In this document: in pieces, positions 63,596 through 64,000 of the stretch
How positions within the stretch are numbered: position 1 is the first letter of the stretch
Layout: every line of letters starts with the position of its first letter
Assembly (NCBI RefSeq): GCF_001428105.1
Contig: NZ_LMSJ01000019.1
Span: 78,424-142,423 of the forward strand
Direction: 5' to 3'
Origin: Paenibacillus sp. Soil766
Lineage (GTDB): Bacteria > Bacillota > Bacilli > Paenibacillales > NBRC-103111
DNA: 64,000 bases
Notes under the pieces: model-generated
The model's input: only the letters and a program-made list of their open reading frames with translations
Database searches by the model: none
Told to the model about the DNA's origin: nothing
Translations under genes and position numbers: made by a program

Positions 63596-63705
63596 GTGTG
63601 GTTCATCACGTTGGGTGAAGTGCATGGAGGTGTGTGTGGTTCATCACGTTGGGTGAAGTGCATGGAGGTGTGTGTGGTACATCACATTGTGTGAAGTGCA
63701 TGGAG
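63596..63705. repeat. 38-bp tandem repeat, about 2.9 copies
   Basis: Units start at 63596, 63634 and 63672, each beginning GTGTGGTTCATCACGTTGGG and ending AAGTGCATGGAG. Copies 1 and 2 look identical over the unit; copy 3 is truncated to 34 bases and has three substitutions. Confidence 0.9.
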
Positions 63706-63926
63706 TAGCTTGGAGTTACCTGCAGTGATTAAATGTATTTTGTACAGTTAATTCTGGGTGAAATCCCTTCAAGATCTGAATAACTGGATTTCCTACAGTT
63801 AATTCCGAGCCTTTAAGCCAATATAGCCAAATGAGGCAGATTTAACTACATAATATCCATCTAAATCGAATTTTCATATGGAATTCTGCGAAATAGCTGT
63901 ACTTTCTCTTAAGCCCCCTAATTGGA
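63706..63926. other. AT-rich intergenic DNA with short repeats
   Basis: No gene seen. TACAGTTAATTC occurs at 63743-63754 and 63794-63805, 51 bases apart, with similar flanks, and related TTTAACTACA and AATTCTGCG stretches follow. It has the look of a decayed or dispersed intergenic repeat. Confidence 0.45.
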
Positions 63927-63956
63927 TTGGAGTCTTCAATATGCATGAAGTACAAT
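63927..63956 (+). promoter_or_regulatory. Promoter at the window end
   Basis: TTGGAG (63927-63932), 18 bases, TACAAT (63951-63956), followed by GAGGGGGA and Met codons. Confidence 0.5.
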
Positions 63957-63970
63957 ATTGATGAGGGGGA

Positions 63971-64000
63971 ATGAGATGTATGAAAAGCAATATCCTATAT
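63971..64000 (+). CDS. Start of a gene cut by the window edge
   Basis: A promoter and a GAGGGGGA ribosome binding site (63963-63970) precede ATGs at 63971/63980 (one frame, MKSNILY from the second) and 63976 (another frame). Ten codons or fewer are visible, so neither the frame nor the product can be decided. Confidence 0.35.
   Translation, partial: MRCMKSNILY

Noticed and set aside
63596..63705. CRISPR array
   Set aside because: The 38-bp units are head-to-tail with no spacers, and no cas genes are present.

Overview
The window is chromosomal DNA from an endospore-forming Gram-positive bacterium of the Paenibacillus type (Bacillales). The evidence is the sporulation genes (SpoIVFA/FB, Spo0B, BofC, SafA-like, SpoVB, SpoIID-domain), an amidase with three SLH repeats, L27 with the cleavable Firmicutes N-terminus next to Prp, a hisS-aspS T-box, strong AGGAGG ribosome binding sites with frequent TTG and GTG starts, and a gene order close to the maf-radC-mre-min-spoIVF-rplU-obg-pheA and bofC-ruv-queA-tgt-spoVB-sec-recJ-apt-relA-hisS-aspS-rarA blocks of Bacillus subtilis. 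RuvC, an RNase E/G homologue and separate SecD and SecF genes fit Paenibacillaceae rather than B. subtilis.

Layout: 0-5.3 kb holds murC, a SpoIIB-like SPOR protein, an inverted SLH amidase, a DUF4321 protein and maf. 5.3-12 kb has an Rrf2 regulator, radC and the cell-shape and division group mreBCD, minCD and a rodA-type SEDS gene. 12-18.4 kb carries spoIVFA-spoIVFB, an RNase G-like gene, rplU-prp-rpmA, spo0B and obg. 18.5-25.5 kb has a TrpD-like protein, a secreted NlpC/P60 hydrolase, a Nudix hydrolase and the pheB-hom-thrB-pheA amino-acid operon. 25.6-28.8 kb has a LysM spore-coat-type protein, an ECF sigma factor, a small membrane protein and bofC. 29-36.2 kb is ruvCAB, a SpoIID-domain protein, queA, tgt and yajC. 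36.2-42 kb is membrane proteins (PAP2, TIGR04086, an ArsB/SLC13-like transporter, DUF421, SpoVB) and comN. 42-51 kb is secD, secF, a degenerate CDF protein, recJ, apt, relA and dtd. 51-55 kb is the most accessory stretch: two small or low-complexity proteins, a membrane-anchored FAD protein and a divergent DoxX/HxlR pair. 55-63 kb has the T-box hisS-aspS operon, tcdA, a PadR-MFS pair and rarA. The last kilobase has a DUF3889-like secreted protein, a 38-bp tandem repeat and repeat-bearing intergenic DNA.

Most of the window is ordinary housekeeping, envelope and sporulation content. I do not see a defence island, prophage, CRISPR array, insertion sequence, tRNA or rRNA. The strongest candidate for something undescribed is a leader element of about 42 nt placed directly before the Shine-Dalgarno sequence of two unrelated genes (the LysM protein and comN). 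The flanks are nearly identical and the hairpin stems differ in a way that keeps pairing. Other points worth a look are a Spo0B with two membrane segments, an ECF sigma factor with a hydrophobic tail and no adjacent anti-sigma, a CDF protein lacking most of its metal site, a 105-residue protein in which 55 residues are acidic, and several candidate operators at regulator genes.

All identifications come from reading the sequence and from remembered family features; no database search was run.
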